In this document: positions 49,274-58,342 of the stretch, piece by piece
How the letters are laid out: the number at the start of each line of letters is the position of its first letter
Position numbering within the stretch: position 1 is the first letter of the stretch
From: JBJXHN01 sp046233135
Lineage (GTDB): Bacteria > Pseudomonadota > Alphaproteobacteria > Rhodospirillales > Rhodospirillaceae
DNA length: 64,000 nucleotides
Direction: 5' to 3'
Assembly (NCBI GenBank): GCA_046233135.1
Contig: JBJXHN010000001.1
Coordinates: forward strand, 124,001-188,000
Notes under the pieces: model-generated
What the model was told of the DNA's origin: nothing
What the model saw: the letters and a program-made list of their open reading frames with translations, nothing else
The model's database searches: none
Translations under genes and position numbers: made by a program

Positions 49274-51165
49274 AGACCAGTATCGCGACCGTCTCCATCA
49301 GTGGCGATCTTGCCGAGAAGCTGGCGGCCATCGCCGCCGCCGGGTTCGACGGGGTGGAGATCTTCGAGGCCGATTTCCTGACCTACGACGCCACGCCCAA
49401 GGAGGTGGCGGCCATGGCCCGGGATCAGGGGCTGGAGATCTTCCTGTTCCAGCCCTTTCGCGATTTCGAAGGCATGCCGGACCCCCAGCGCCAGCGCGCC
49501 TTCGACCGGGCGGAACGCAAGTTCGACGTGATGCAGGACCTGGGCACGGACCTGATGCTGGTCTGCTCCAACACCTCGCCCCTGGCGCTGGGCGGGATCG
49601 ACCGTGCCGCCGAGGACTTCCACGCCCTCGGCGAGCGGGCCGCCAGACGCGGGCTGCGGCTGGGGTATGAGGCCCTGGGATGGGGCCGCCACGTGGCCGA
49701 CCATCGCGACGCCTGGGACGTGGTGCGCCGGACCGATCACCCCAACGTCGGCCTGATCCTCGACAGCTTCCACACCCTGGCCAAGGGCGCGCCGGTAGAA
49801 ACCATCCGTGGCATTCCGGGCGACCGCATTTTCCTGGTGCAGCTGGCCGACGCCCCGAACATGCCCATGGACCTGCATCACTGGAGCCGTCATTACCGCA
49901 ACATGCCCGGCGAAGGGGACCTGCCGGTCACGGACTTCCTGGCCGCCGCGCTGGCCACCGGCTATGACGGGGTGCTGTCGCTGGAGATCTTCAACGACCA
50001 GTTCCGCGCCGGATCGCCCAAATCCATCGCTGTCGACGGCCAGCGTTCGCTGGTCAACGTGCTTGATCAGGTGCGGCGGCGGGAACCGGCCGGGGCCGCG
50101 CCGATGCTGCCCGATCCGGTGGCGGTCGAGGGCATCGCCTTCATCGAATTCGCCGCCGGCAAGGGCGAGGCGGAGCAGCTGGGCCGCCTTCTCTCCACCT
50201 TCGGCTTCGCCCCCGCCGCCCGCCACATCAGCAAGGAAGTGACGGTCTGGCGACAGGGAGCGATCAATGTGGTGATCAATACCCAGCAGGAAGGCTTTGC
50301 CTACGCCGCCTATCTGGCGCATGGGGCTTCGGTTTGCGCCATCGGCCTGCATGTGCCCGATGCCGGGGCCGCCATGGCGCGGGCCAAGTCCCTGGGGGCG
50401 GAACCGTTCGCGCAGCCGGTGGGGCCGGGCGAGCTGGCCATTCCCGCCATTCGCGGCGTCGGTGGCGGACTGATCTATTTCCTGGACGGCAAAGGCGACA
50501 TGGCCCGGGTCTGGGACATCGAGTTCACCCCCGTGGCCGGGATGGAAGAGGCGGCCCCGCTGGTGGACTGCGGGCTGAAGACCGTCGATCACATCGCCCA
50601 TACGGTCAACCACAAGGAAATGCTGACCTGGCTGTTGTTCCATACGGCCATCTTCCAGGCCCGCAAGACGCCGCTGACCTATGTCACCGACCCTTCCGGT
50701 CTGGTGCTCAGCCAGGTGATCGAGAACGATGCCGGGACCCTGCGCGTGACCCTGAACGGGGCGGAGAACCACCGGACCCTGGCCGGTCATTTCATCGCCG
50801 ACAGCTTCGGGTCGGGCGTCCAGCATCTGGCCTTCAGCACCAGCGATATTTTCGCCACCGCCGATGCCCTGGTCCGTGCCGGATTCACCCCGCTGTCCAT
50901 CAGCCCCAACTACTACGACGATCTTGATGCCCGCCTGGGGCTTGATGACGCGTTGCTGGAGCGCCTGCGCCGCTCCAACGTTCTGTATGACCGGGATGGG
51001 GAAGGGGAGTATTTCCAGCTCTACGGCCCCACCTTCGGCGAAGGGAAGTTCTTCGAAATCGTCGAACGGCGGGGCGGCTACACGGGCTACGGGGCGGCCA
51101 ACGCGCCGTTCCGCATCGCCGCACAGAAAAAGCAATTGCGGCCGCCGGGCATGCCCCGCCTCTGA
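49270..51165 (+). CDS. quiC: bifunctional-type 3-dehydroshikimate dehydratase (QuiC)
   Basis: 631 residues. ATG 49270 overlaps the tctA stop. Residues 1-270 form an AP-endonuclease-2-type TIM barrel with metal ligands E134, D165, Q191 and E239 and with H168, the same positions as in characterised QuiC enzymes. Residues about 290-620 are a 4-hydroxyphenylpyruvate-dioxygenase-like (VOC) domain (VDHIAHTVNHKEMLTWLLFHTAIFQ, GSGVQHLAFSTSDIFATADAL, GKFFEIVERRGGY). The enzyme turns 3-dehydroshikimate into protocatechuate. Co-translation with TctABC suggests that the transported acid is quinate, shikimate, dehydroshikimate or a related compound. No protocatechuate dioxygenase gene is in the window. 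Confidence 0.9.
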   Translation: MKTSIATVSISGDLAEKLAAIAAAGFDGVEIFEADFLTYDATPKEVAAMARDQGLEIFLFQPFRDFEGMPDPQRQRAFDRAERKFDVMQDLGTDLMLVCSNTSPLALGGIDRAAEDFHALGERAARRGLRLGYEALGWGRHVADHRDAWDVVRRTDHPNVGLILDSFHTLAKGAPVETIRGIPGDRIFLVQLADAPNMPMDLHHWSRHYRNMPGEGDLPVTDFLAAALATGYDGVLSLEIFNDQFRAGSPKSIAVDGQRSLVNVLDQVRRREPAGAAPMLPDPVAVEGIAFIEFAAGKGEAEQLGRLLSTFGFAPAARHISKEVTVWRQGAINVVINTQQEGFAYAAYLAHGASVCAIGLHVPDAGAAMARAKSLGAEPFAQPVGPGELAIPAIRGVGGGLIYFLDGKGDMARVWDIEFTPVAGMEEAAPLVDCGLKTVDHIAHTVNHKEMLTWLLFHTAIFQARKTPLTYVTDPSGLVLSQVIENDAGTLRVTLNGAENHRTLAGHFIADSFGSGVQHLAFSTSDIFATADALVRAGFTPLSISPNYYDDLDARLGLDDALLERLRRSNVLYDRDGEGEYFQLYGPTFGEGKFFEIVERRGGYTGYGAANAPFRIAAQKKQLRPPGMPRL

Positions 51166-51181
51166 TCGCGGCGGCGCCAGA

Positions 51182-52099
51182 TCAGGGTTGCGAGCCGCCC
51201 GGGGATTGGGCCGGGGCCTGTTCGGGCGGCGGGATCTCGTTGCCCATGGCGTCGATGGTGGGGTCGGCAGAGATGATGGAAATCTCCACCCGGCGGTTTT
51301 CCGACCGCCCTTCCGGGGAGTCGTTGGCCGCAATGGGGCGGCTGTCGCCATAGCCCTGGATGGTGATCCGGCGCGCGTCGATATTGTGTTCCAGGATTCG
51401 GTGCACCACGCTGGTGGCGCGGGCCGCTGACAGGTCCCAGTTGGACTGGAACTGGCCGCCGCCCGACAGGGGCACATTATCCGTATGGCCGGACACGAAG
51501 ATCTCGCCATTGGTGCTGGTCAGCGCCGGCATCAGGCGGTCGATGATCTGTTCGAACCGGAACGTCAGCGCCCCCGACCCCGACGGGAAGGAGATGTCGC
51601 TGGGGAAGCGGATCACAACCTCGTCCCCCTGGCGTTCCACCTGGATGCCGCTGTCCTTGATCTCGGTCGCCAGTTCGGTGGTCAGCTTGTCGTACAGCTC
51701 GCGGGTCTTGCGCTGCTTGATGACCTCTTGCTGCTGTTCCAGCTCTTCCTGGGACAGGGTGGGCATCTTGCCGCCGGCTTCCACGGTTTCCGCGGTCTCT
51801 TCCACCTGCGCTTCGCTTTCCGGGCGCAATTCGCGGAAGTCGGGCATGGACTGGTGGGTGGGGTCCTTGTTGGCCGATTGCTTGCGCCCCAGAACGCCGT
51901 CCATTTCGATCATGCCGGACATCTTGTCTTCTTTGGCAATGCCGAAGGCTTCCGACAGCGCACCGGCCAGCTGGCGGTATTTCACGATGTCCAGCTCGGC
52001 AAACGACAGCAGCAGGATGAAAAAGGTCAGCAGCAGACTCATCAGGTCCGCGAAGGTCGTCATCCACATGGGGGCGCCCGCTGGAGCCTTTACCGCCAT
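51182..52099 (-). CDS. motB: MotB-family flagellar stator protein
   Basis: 305 residues. The N-terminus has the plug and single membrane helix WMTTFADLMSLLLTFFILLLSFAE with the ion-binding Asp at D18. A long linker is followed by an OmpA peptidoglycan-binding domain (EIFVSGHTDNVPLSG, SNWDLSAARATSVVHRIL, GRSENRRVEISI). It pairs with the MotA gene 60 bases upstream on the same strand. Whether the ion is H+ or Na+ cannot be decided from the sequence. It fits either a main or an accessory stator, since no other flagellar genes are in the window. Confidence 0.9.
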   Translation of the reverse strand: MAVKAPAGAPMWMTTFADLMSLLLTFFILLLSFAELDIVKYRQLAGALSEAFGIAKEDKMSGMIEMDGVLGRKQSANKDPTHQSMPDFRELRPESEAQVEETAETVEAGGKMPTLSQEELEQQQEVIKQRKTRELYDKLTTELATEIKDSGIQVERQGDEVVIRFPSDISFPSGSGALTFRFEQIIDRLMPALTSTNGEIFVSGHTDNVPLSGGGQFQSNWDLSAARATSVVHRILEHNIDARRITIQGYGDSRPIAANDSPEGRSENRRVEISIISADPTIDAMGNEIPPPEQAPAQSPGGSQP

Positions 52100-52159
52100 T
52101 GCCGTCGATATCCTCGTCCAAATGTCGTTATGTTTCGGAAAAAAGGGAAAGAAGCGCCC

Positions 52160-52957
52160 TTAGCGCTTGCCCTTGCCCTTCTTGGCCTTGCCGCCACCGC
52201 CACCGCCGCCGCCGGCGCCGCCGGAGGGCAGGTAGATCTGCAGCATTTCCGCCAGCACCATGGGGTTCTGGTTGGCGTGGATCTGCAGCACGCTTTCCAT
52301 GATCAGGTCCAGGTTGACCCGATCCTGTTCCGTTTTCTCGGCCAGCTTTTCGGCGATGGGCAGGGCGACGAGGTTGGCAATCAGCGCGCCATAGAAGGTG
52401 GTCAGCATGGCCACCGCCATGGCGGGCCCGATGGTGTTCACGTCGCTCATGTTCGACAGCATCTGCACCAGACCCACGAGGGTGCCCAGCATGCCGAACG
52501 CCGGGGCCGAATCGCCGATCCCGCGGAACATCTTCTCCCCCTTCTCCTGGCGGAGAATGGTGAGGTTGACCTCTTTCATCAGGGTTTCGCGAATGACCTC
52601 GGAGCCATGGCCATCGGCGCACAGTCCGATGCCCCGCTGGAAGATGTCGTTGTCGACCTTGTAGCTTTCCAGGGCGCGCAGGCCGTTCTTGCGCACCGCC
52701 GTGGCCATTTCGATGGCCGTGTTGACCAGGTATTCCGGGTCGCTTTTGGTGGATTTGAAGGCAATCCGGATGCCGGTCTTCAGGGCCACCATCACGTCGG
52801 ACAGCGACCACTTGATCAGTGTCACCGCCATCGTGCCCCCGACCACGATCAGAAGCGACGGCACGTTGACGAAAATGCCGAAGCCCGATCCCAGCATGAT
52901 GGCGATAAGGATCACCGTCGTGCCGGCGATGATGCCGATGATCGTTCCGATATCCAT
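52160..52957 (-). CDS. motA: MotA-family flagellar stator protein
   Basis: 265 residues from ATG 52957, preferred over GTG 52978 because it starts directly at the first membrane helix (MDIGTIIGIIAGTTVILIAIMLG). Four membrane segments are present and the cytoplasmic loop carries RALESYKVDNDIFQRGIGLCADG and VRKNGL. The last two helices contain APAFGMLGTLVGLVQML and AMAVAMLTTFYGALIANLVALPIAEKL, the conserved TolQ/MotA block. The tail is rich in Gly and Lys. The length and absence of a long extra N-terminal region resemble PomA-type MotA proteins. Confidence 0.92.
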   Translation of the reverse strand: MDIGTIIGIIAGTTVILIAIMLGSGFGIFVNVPSLLIVVGGTMAVTLIKWSLSDVMVALKTGIRIAFKSTKSDPEYLVNTAIEMATAVRKNGLRALESYKVDNDIFQRGIGLCADGHGSEVIRETLMKEVNLTILRQEKGEKMFRGIGDSAPAFGMLGTLVGLVQMLSNMSDVNTIGPAMAVAMLTTFYGALIANLVALPIAEKLAEKTEQDRVNLDLIMESVLQIHANQNPMVLAEMLQIYLPSGGAGGGGGGGGKAKKGKGKR

Positions 52958-53195
52958 GGACGTTCCGCTAGCCTTCACTCATCCCTGGACGGTCGACCGT
53001 ACCACCGCACCAAGATTTCCCCAAAGCCCCAGGTTTTTCTATGCGTCTCACGCCGATCAATCAAGAGTGCAAAAAAAGGCGAATAACTGTAAATGTTTGT
53101 AAACCCGCCTCTTTCGGGTGGCCATATGCGACTCTGTTACGGCAGAAGGTATACCTATCGTCGGATCATTACAAGAGTAGTCACGACAAATTGAA

Positions 53196-53825
53196 TTACA
53201 CATCCAGGCAGAACAATTTCCTGGCCTTGTTCAGGGTCTTTTTTTCCCTGGCGCGGTCGTTGGCATCCAGGGCCTGGACCAGCATCTCTCCGACCTTGTC
53301 TCCCTCGACCAGCAGGGCCGCGAAGCGGGACACAGCGGCTTCGCGGCCTTCGGGAACCTGAAGGGTGATGCTCGACAGCTTCTGTTTGACCTCTTCGGGG
53401 GGACGAAAGGAGTCTTCGGGGGCGGTTCCGTTCAGGAACGGAATGTATTCCATATCGCGGGTCAGGATGTGCTGGGCAATCCATTGCGTCAGGAAGCCCG
53501 AGACCTTTTTCAGGTCGATGCCTTCGGGGTTTTCCCGGTGAATGGTGCACAGACCGACCACCAGGGCGCGGAAGTCATCGTGGATCTTCTTGTGTTCATC
53601 GTATTTCGGATAGTGGGCGCGGCGCATGAAGCGCTCTTCGCGTTCGAAATGGTCTGCGGTATAGAGGGACAGGGCCTGAATCGCGCCGGCGACGTCCTGG
53701 TTCGAGGACTTGCGGCCAGCCAGTTCGTCGATCACCGCCAGCAGATCGAACAGGCCACGGTGATCTTCGTCGATGACCCTGACACCGGTTGCGTAGCGCT
53801 TCGTCCAAACGGCAGCAATGCCCAT
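53196..53825 (-). CDS. bacteriohemerythrin
   Basis: 209 residues from ATG 53825, which has GGAGGG upstream; the open frame beyond that is spurious. The di-iron ligand set is seen in order: VIDEDHRGLFDLL (H), DHFEREERFMRRAHYPKYDEHKKIH (H-x3-E and H-x4-H), and AQHILTRDMEYIPFL (H-x4-D). This binds oxygen reversibly through a non-heme di-iron centre. A C-terminal helical extension of about 65 residues is not part of the core fold. Encoded beside the stator genes, it may help aerotaxis or oxygen supply, as bacteriohemerythrins linked to motility do. Confidence 0.88.
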   Translation of the reverse strand: MGIAAVWTKRYATGVRVIDEDHRGLFDLLAVIDELAGRKSSNQDVAGAIQALSLYTADHFEREERFMRRAHYPKYDEHKKIHDDFRALVVGLCTIHRENPEGIDLKKVSGFLTQWIAQHILTRDMEYIPFLNGTAPEDSFRPPEEVKQKLSSITLQVPEGREAAVSRFAALLVEGDKVGEMLVQALDANDRAREKKTLNKARKLFCLDV

Positions 53826-54219
53826 GGTCGGTCCCTCCAACAAGCGATCTGCGGGAAACAGGGGGGGCGTGTGTCGGCCAACAAATCGCTTCAATATTTT
53901 GGAATTAGATCCAAGACCCCTGATGAAATGAGAACTGCCTCTTACCCGGCTTGACCTAATCCGGCCGAGAGCATACCAGTCCGCCACAACCGGAGCCAGT
54001 ATTCAGAAGGCGATCTTCAAAGTGCAAAGTTATGGGAGGGGACCACGTCGCCAGCCGTTTGATTGATGCGATCCCCGAATAATTTGTCCGGAGTCGCTCC
54101 GGCGCCCGATCCTGGCCGACTGCGGGGACGTTGCGGCATCCGATTCCAAAGAGGCATGGAGTATGTTCTCTTTGGTTGCGTGACTGCGCAAATGCCCCGT
54201 ATGACCGATAAAAAAAGTG
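53826..54219. other. 394-base non-coding region upstream of the hemerythrin gene
   Basis: No supported gene. Two perfect inverted repeats are seen: CCGGAG-TCG-CTCCGG (about 54092-54106) and CCAAAGAG (54146-54153) with CTCTTTGG (54168-54175) around 14 bases. A run of A residues before 54219, read on the minus strand as a T-run, lies just after the stop of the next gene, but no good stem precedes it. Confidence 0.4.
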
Positions 54220-54522
54220 TCATCCGCGATTCAGGATAGGGTCGACGATGGTCCAGGCGCCGTTAAACAGAACGAAGGCCGCGATGGCGGACACGATGAT
54301 TCCGGAAACGAAGAAGAACAGTTTGATGTTCCGTATCATCTCCTTGCGTCGTTTCCGACGGCGTTCTTCTTCCAGCTTTTTGCGCTGAATACGGTAGCGA
54401 GCGAACTGCTCCCGCCGTTTGACCAGTTCGTCGCTGTCGACCTCTTTCTCTTTCGGCTTGGCCGGTGTTGCCGGTTTGGCCGATCGACCCGATCTGGCTG
54501 TTCTTGCTGCTCTTGCCGCCAT
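54220..54522 (-). CDS. small single-span membrane protein with a basic coiled coil
   Basis: 100 residues from ATG 54522, which has GGAG about eight bases upstream. The N-terminal half is highly charged and Lys/Arg/Glu-rich (KPKEKEVDSDELVKRREQFARYRIQRKKLEEERRRKRRKEM), a likely cytoplasmic coiled coil or nucleic-acid or lipid-contacting segment; one membrane span follows (IKLFFFVSGIIVSAIAAFVLF), then a short tail. No family is recognised. A simple membrane anchor with a charged cytoplasmic helix is all that can be said. Confidence 0.6.
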   Translation of the reverse strand: MAARAARTARSGRSAKPATPAKPKEKEVDSDELVKRREQFARYRIQRKKLEEERRRKRRKEMIRNIKLFFFVSGIIVSAIAAFVLFNGAWTIVDPILNRG

Positions 54523-54843
54523 CGTCAACTCCGTGCCCGGCCTATCCATCGTCGTCCCGTCGGAACGCCGCATGCACGACGTCGCCTGAGGCATTGAAAA
54601 CGAGTCCGCGCGTGACCGTCGCGGAAGGTAAGCGCCCCATCGAGTGTATACCCAATGGGCAGGGAGCGATCACACTATTTCGGCGATCTCCCGGCGCGCC
54701 GAGGATGTATCAGTTCTAGGCTATTTTTCAACCCGTTAATGAAAGCGACTCATTGGTTGACATGCGTTGTCTGGAACCAACCTACAGCAAAAGGGTCAGG
54801 GGAGCCACACACGAAACACGCAAAATCGCGGAAAAAAGGTTGC
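54523..54843. other. 321-base intergenic region between two small membrane protein genes
   Basis: No gene is supported. A perfect inverted repeat, TCCGCG...CGCGGA (about 54608-54626), is the only visible element. The stretch is more AT-rich at about 54.71-54.84 kb, which should carry the promoter of the 54220 gene or the end of the 54844 gene. Confidence 0.35.
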
Positions 54844-55395
54844 TCAGACGCTGGCGTCGGTGACGGCCTGGGCCTGAGGCGCCGGGATGGGGGAGGGGTC
54901 TCCCTGAGAAACAGGCTTAGTCTTTTCGGATGTAGACCCGTTTGTCGGCGGGGCGGCTTCCCCTTGCTTCGATTCGCGGACGCGGCGCGCGATGTCGCGC
55001 CGGGTGGCGGTTTCCTGCTCCAGTTCGGCGATTCGGCCTTCCAGTTCGGCGATCCGGCCCGTCAGAACCTGGGTCTGCGCCGCATGGGCGGTCTGGACCT
55101 CGGCGACCATTTCTTTCAGCCCCTCTCGCAGTTCGCCGAACCGGGTCTCGTTCATGGATTCCAGGGCGTCTTTGATCCGGCCCGTTTCCTCGACCATGTC
55201 CCGCTTCAGCCACTTGCCACGCTTTTCGACGTCGTCCTGGATCGCCTTGAGCGCAGTTTCCATATCGTTTCGCAGCTCGACCTTGATCTGGTAGGCGTTC
55301 TTGACCAAAGAGGACATGTAGTTGACAAGCGCGCCCATCAGCACGATCACCAGGGCGATTGCCACGGTGATGCCGATAAGGGTCACTAGTTGCAT
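54844..55395 (-). CDS. membrane-anchored coiled-coil protein
   Basis: 183 residues from ATG 55395. A single N-terminal span (VTLIGITVAIALVIVLMGALVNYM) is followed by about 110 residues of heptad-like helix (YQIKVELRNDMETALKAIQDDVEKRG and VLTGRIAELEGRIAELEQE), then a Pro/Gln/Ala-rich tail. No family is recognised. The topology with a short N-terminus and long coiled coil would suit a structural or scaffolding role. A TTG at 55443 is an alternative start with weaker support. It is divergent from the glutamine synthetase homologue. Confidence 0.65.
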   Translation of the reverse strand: MQLVTLIGITVAIALVIVLMGALVNYMSSLVKNAYQIKVELRNDMETALKAIQDDVEKRGKWLKRDMVEETGRIKDALESMNETRFGELREGLKEMVAEVQTAHAAQTQVLTGRIAELEGRIAELEQETATRRDIARRVRESKQGEAAPPTNGSTSEKTKPVSQGDPSPIPAPQAQAVTDASV

Positions 55396-55617
55396 GGGCC
55401 GATCCCAACGTGGCCAAAGGGGAGGAGGAGCTTCCCCGTCCAAGTGTGTACATTATCCTGAACGGAGACGATCCAAGGTTACGCCGCTCCTCGGGCTGAG
55501 CGCAAGGCCGGTAATAAGGCAAATCTGAAATATACGGGGTAACTTTGCATTCCTTAAATGGCCGCAGTGAATATTGCGTGCATCGGTGTCCTTTGTGTGA
55601 CCGGAAAGCGGTGAACC

Positions 55618-56973
55618 ATGAATGATTTGACCATAGATGAATTGGGGCAGTGGATTCGCGAACGTGGGATCACGGAAGTGGAATGCTTGGTTCCCGACAT
55701 GTCGGGTATCGCCAGGGGCAAGATCCTGCCGGCCCACAAGTTCGTATCGGGGCTGCGGGACCGGGGCCTGCGGCTGCCGGAATCCGTCTTCGTACAGACG
55801 GTGACCGGCGAGTATCCGGAAGACGACCCCATCGATATCGCCGACAACGATATGTATCTGCGTCCCGACCCGGCAACGGCACGGATCGTCCCCTGGTACC
55901 AGGAACCCACGGGGCAGGTCATCAACGACTGCTACTATCGCGACGGAACGCTGGTCGAAGCCGCCCCGCGACAGGTCTTGAAGAGAGTTCTAGAACGCTA
56001 TTCGCAGCGGAACTGGAAGCCGATTGTGGCGCCGGAACTGGAATTCTATCTGGTGCGTCAGAACGACGATCCCGACTATCCGCTGGAGCCCCCCATCGGA
56101 CGCTCCGGGCGGGCGGAGATCGGGCGGCAGGCTTATGGCATCGATGCGGTCAACGAATTCGATCCCCTGTTCGAGGAGATCTATGACCACGCCGAGGCCC
56201 AGGGCCTGGATGTGGACACGCTGCACCACGAAAGCGGTTCGGCGCAGATGGAGATCAACTTCAATCACGGCGACCCGCTGGATCTGGCCGACCAGGTGTT
56301 CCTGTTCAAGCGGACCGTGCGTCAGGCCGCCGTGCGCCATGGCGTCTACGCCACTTTCATGGCCAAGCCGCTGGAAGGGCAGCCGGGCAGCGCCATGCAC
56401 CTGCACCAGTCGGTGGTCGACGCCGAGACCGGCCGCAATATTTTCGCCGAGACAGACGGGGGCGACACGGACCTGTTCCGCTGGCATATCGGTGGATTGC
56501 AGAAGCATCTGCCCCAGGTAATGCTGATGCTGGCGCCCAATGTGAACAGCTATCGGCGGCTGGTGCCCGACCAGGATGCGCCGATCAACATGCACTGGGG
56601 GCATGACAACCGCACCGTATCCCTGCGGGTGCCCCATTCGGACCCCAGCGGCCGGCGGGTGGAAAACCGGCTGTCAGGCGCGGACGCCAACCCCTATCTG
56701 GCCTTTGCCGCCTCGCTGGCCTGCGGCTGGCTGGGCATGACCGAGCACCAGGAGCCAACCGCCCCGATAACCGGCAGTGCCTATACCCGAGCCCACAACC
56801 TGCCCCGCCACCTGCCGGATGCCCTGGATCGCTTCGGCCGCGCGAGGCTGATCCACGAGGTCATCGGCGCGGACTTCGTCCGGGTTTTTACCTCGGTCAA
56901 ATGGGCGGAGTGGGACGCCTATCAGCACGTGATTTCCAGCTGGGAACGGGAATACCTGCTGCTCAACGTATGA
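55618..56973 (+). CDS. glutamine synthetase family protein, PuuA-like
   Basis: 451 residues. Family blocks: ECLVPDMSGIARGKILPAHKFV, VAPELEFYLVRQ, YGIDAVNEFDPLFEEIYDHAEAQGLDVDTLHHESGSAQMEINFNHGDPLDLADQVFLFKR, GSAMHLHQSV, and RVENRLSGADANPYLAFAASL. This is closer to gamma-glutamylpolyamine synthetase (PuuA) than to GlnA; the adenylylation tyrosine is absent. It probably joins glutamate to an amine such as putrescine, feeding polyamine or amine catabolism. An MFS transporter gene follows and may supply the substrate. Confidence 0.85.
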   Translation: MNDLTIDELGQWIRERGITEVECLVPDMSGIARGKILPAHKFVSGLRDRGLRLPESVFVQTVTGEYPEDDPIDIADNDMYLRPDPATARIVPWYQEPTGQVINDCYYRDGTLVEAAPRQVLKRVLERYSQRNWKPIVAPELEFYLVRQNDDPDYPLEPPIGRSGRAEIGRQAYGIDAVNEFDPLFEEIYDHAEAQGLDVDTLHHESGSAQMEINFNHGDPLDLADQVFLFKRTVRQAAVRHGVYATFMAKPLEGQPGSAMHLHQSVVDAETGRNIFAETDGGDTDLFRWHIGGLQKHLPQVMLMLAPNVNSYRRLVPDQDAPINMHWGHDNRTVSLRVPHSDPSGRRVENRLSGADANPYLAFAASLACGWLGMTEHQEPTAPITGSAYTRAHNLPRHLPDALDRFGRARLIHEVIGADFVRVFTSVKWAEWDAYQHVISSWEREYLLLNV

Positions 56974-57050
56974 TGTTCGGCGTATAAGGGCTCTTCGCGC
57001 CTCACGCGGAATGCGGCCGGGGGCGGAGCTGTGCGAGCGATGAAGAGGGG

Positions 57051-58325
57051 ATGGATATGACATCGGAAGGCGGACGGCGGCTGGCAGTGGGGTTCTCCTG
57101 CGTCGGGCATGCCTTTTCCCATGTGTTCGAACCCACCTTCTATGTGGTCGCTCTGGCTCTGCCGCTGGCCTTCGACGTGCCCTATGAACAGGCACTGGCA
57201 CTGATCTTCGCCGGCAAGCTGATGTTCGGTCTGGCCGCTCCGGCTGCGGGGTGGCTGGCGGACCGGTGGTCGGTGCCGGGCATGCTGGCCATCTTCTTCC
57301 TGGGAACGGGCGCGGCCAGCATCTGGGCCGGCCTGGCCGGCAGCCCGCTGGAGATGGGCATCGCCCTGACCGTGCTCGGCCTGTTCGGGTCCATCTACCA
57401 TCCCGTGGGGATCGGCTGGCTGGCGCGCACGGCGGTCAACCGGGGCAAGGCTTTCGGCCTTAACGGAGCCTTCGGCGGTTTCGGGCCGGCCCTGGGGGCC
57501 GTCGGTGCGGGAGCGGTGATCGATGCCTTCGGCTGGCGGGCGGCGATGATGCTGCCCGGCATCCTGTGCATGGCGACCGGCCTGCTGTTCCTGGCTGCCC
57601 TGGCCCGGGGCTGGATCGAAGACGGCGAGGCAGTCGACCGCAAGGACGACCCGGTTCCCTCGCGCGCCGATACGGTCCGGGTCTTCATGGTGATCGTCGG
57701 CGTCATGCTGTGTGGCGGCTTGATCTATCAGGCAACCCAGGCGTCCATGCCCAAGCTGTTCGAGGAGCGGCTGGGCGGTTTGTTCGGGGCGGGTACCACG
57801 GGGATCGGGACGGCCATCGCCATCATTTACGCGGTCGCCGGCGCATTGCAGGTGGGGGCGGGCATCCTGACGGACCGCTTTCCGCTGAAATGGGTCTATG
57901 TGGGGATGTACGTGATCCAGGTTCCGGCCCTGTGCCTGGTTTCCGCCGCGGCCGGACTGCCGCTTGCGCTGGCCATGCTGCTGTCGGTGATGGGCAATAT
58001 CGGCGCCCTGCCGGCGGAAAACACCCTGATGGCCCGGTATACACCGGCTGCCTGGCGGTCCACGGCCTATGGGCTGAAGTTCATTCTGGCGTTCGGCGTG
58101 AGCGGCCTGGGCGTGCCGCTGGTGTCGATCATGCACGGCAGCGCTGGCGGACTGGGAACCCTGTATCTGCTGCTTGCGGGGCTGGCTGCCATGGTGTGCA
58201 TCGCCCTGCTGTTCCTGCCCGGAGAACGCCGCGCCGAGCCGAGCGGCCCGGGCGCGGCGGCCCCTGTCGTCGTCGGCCCTGCCGTCGACCCTGCCACCGG
58301 GCGGGCGCCCCAGCCGGCGGAATAG
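57051..58325 (+). CDS. MFS transporter
   Basis: 424 residues with 12 predicted membrane helices. Conserved loop features: AGWLADRWSVPGMLAIFFLG between helices 2 and 3 and GILTDRFPLKWVYVGMYV in the second half; the C-terminus is Pro/Ala-rich. The start is ATG 57051 (or 57057), with GAGGGG upstream. It follows the PuuA-like gene by 77 bases. It resembles the YjiJ/cyanate-type part of the superfamily; the substrate is unknown. Confidence 0.85.
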   Translation: MDMTSEGGRRLAVGFSCVGHAFSHVFEPTFYVVALALPLAFDVPYEQALALIFAGKLMFGLAAPAAGWLADRWSVPGMLAIFFLGTGAASIWAGLAGSPLEMGIALTVLGLFGSIYHPVGIGWLARTAVNRGKAFGLNGAFGGFGPALGAVGAGAVIDAFGWRAAMMLPGILCMATGLLFLAALARGWIEDGEAVDRKDDPVPSRADTVRVFMVIVGVMLCGGLIYQATQASMPKLFEERLGGLFGAGTTGIGTAIAIIYAVAGALQVGAGILTDRFPLKWVYVGMYVIQVPALCLVSAAAGLPLALAMLLSVMGNIGALPAENTLMARYTPAAWRSTAYGLKFILAFGVSGLGVPLVSIMHGSAGGLGTLYLLLAGLAAMVCIALLFLPGERRAEPSGPGAAAPVVVGPAVDPATGRAPQPAE

Positions 58326-58342
58326 GGCGCTACGGGATGCGG

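Noticed and set aside
53041..53361. 106-residue ORF spanning the motA-hemerythrin gap
   Set aside because: It runs into the hemerythrin gene on the other strand and reads as translated intergenic sequence.
54017..54223. 68-residue minus-strand ORF
   Set aside because: No family, no ribosome-binding site; it probably reflects the open frame in a non-coding stretch.
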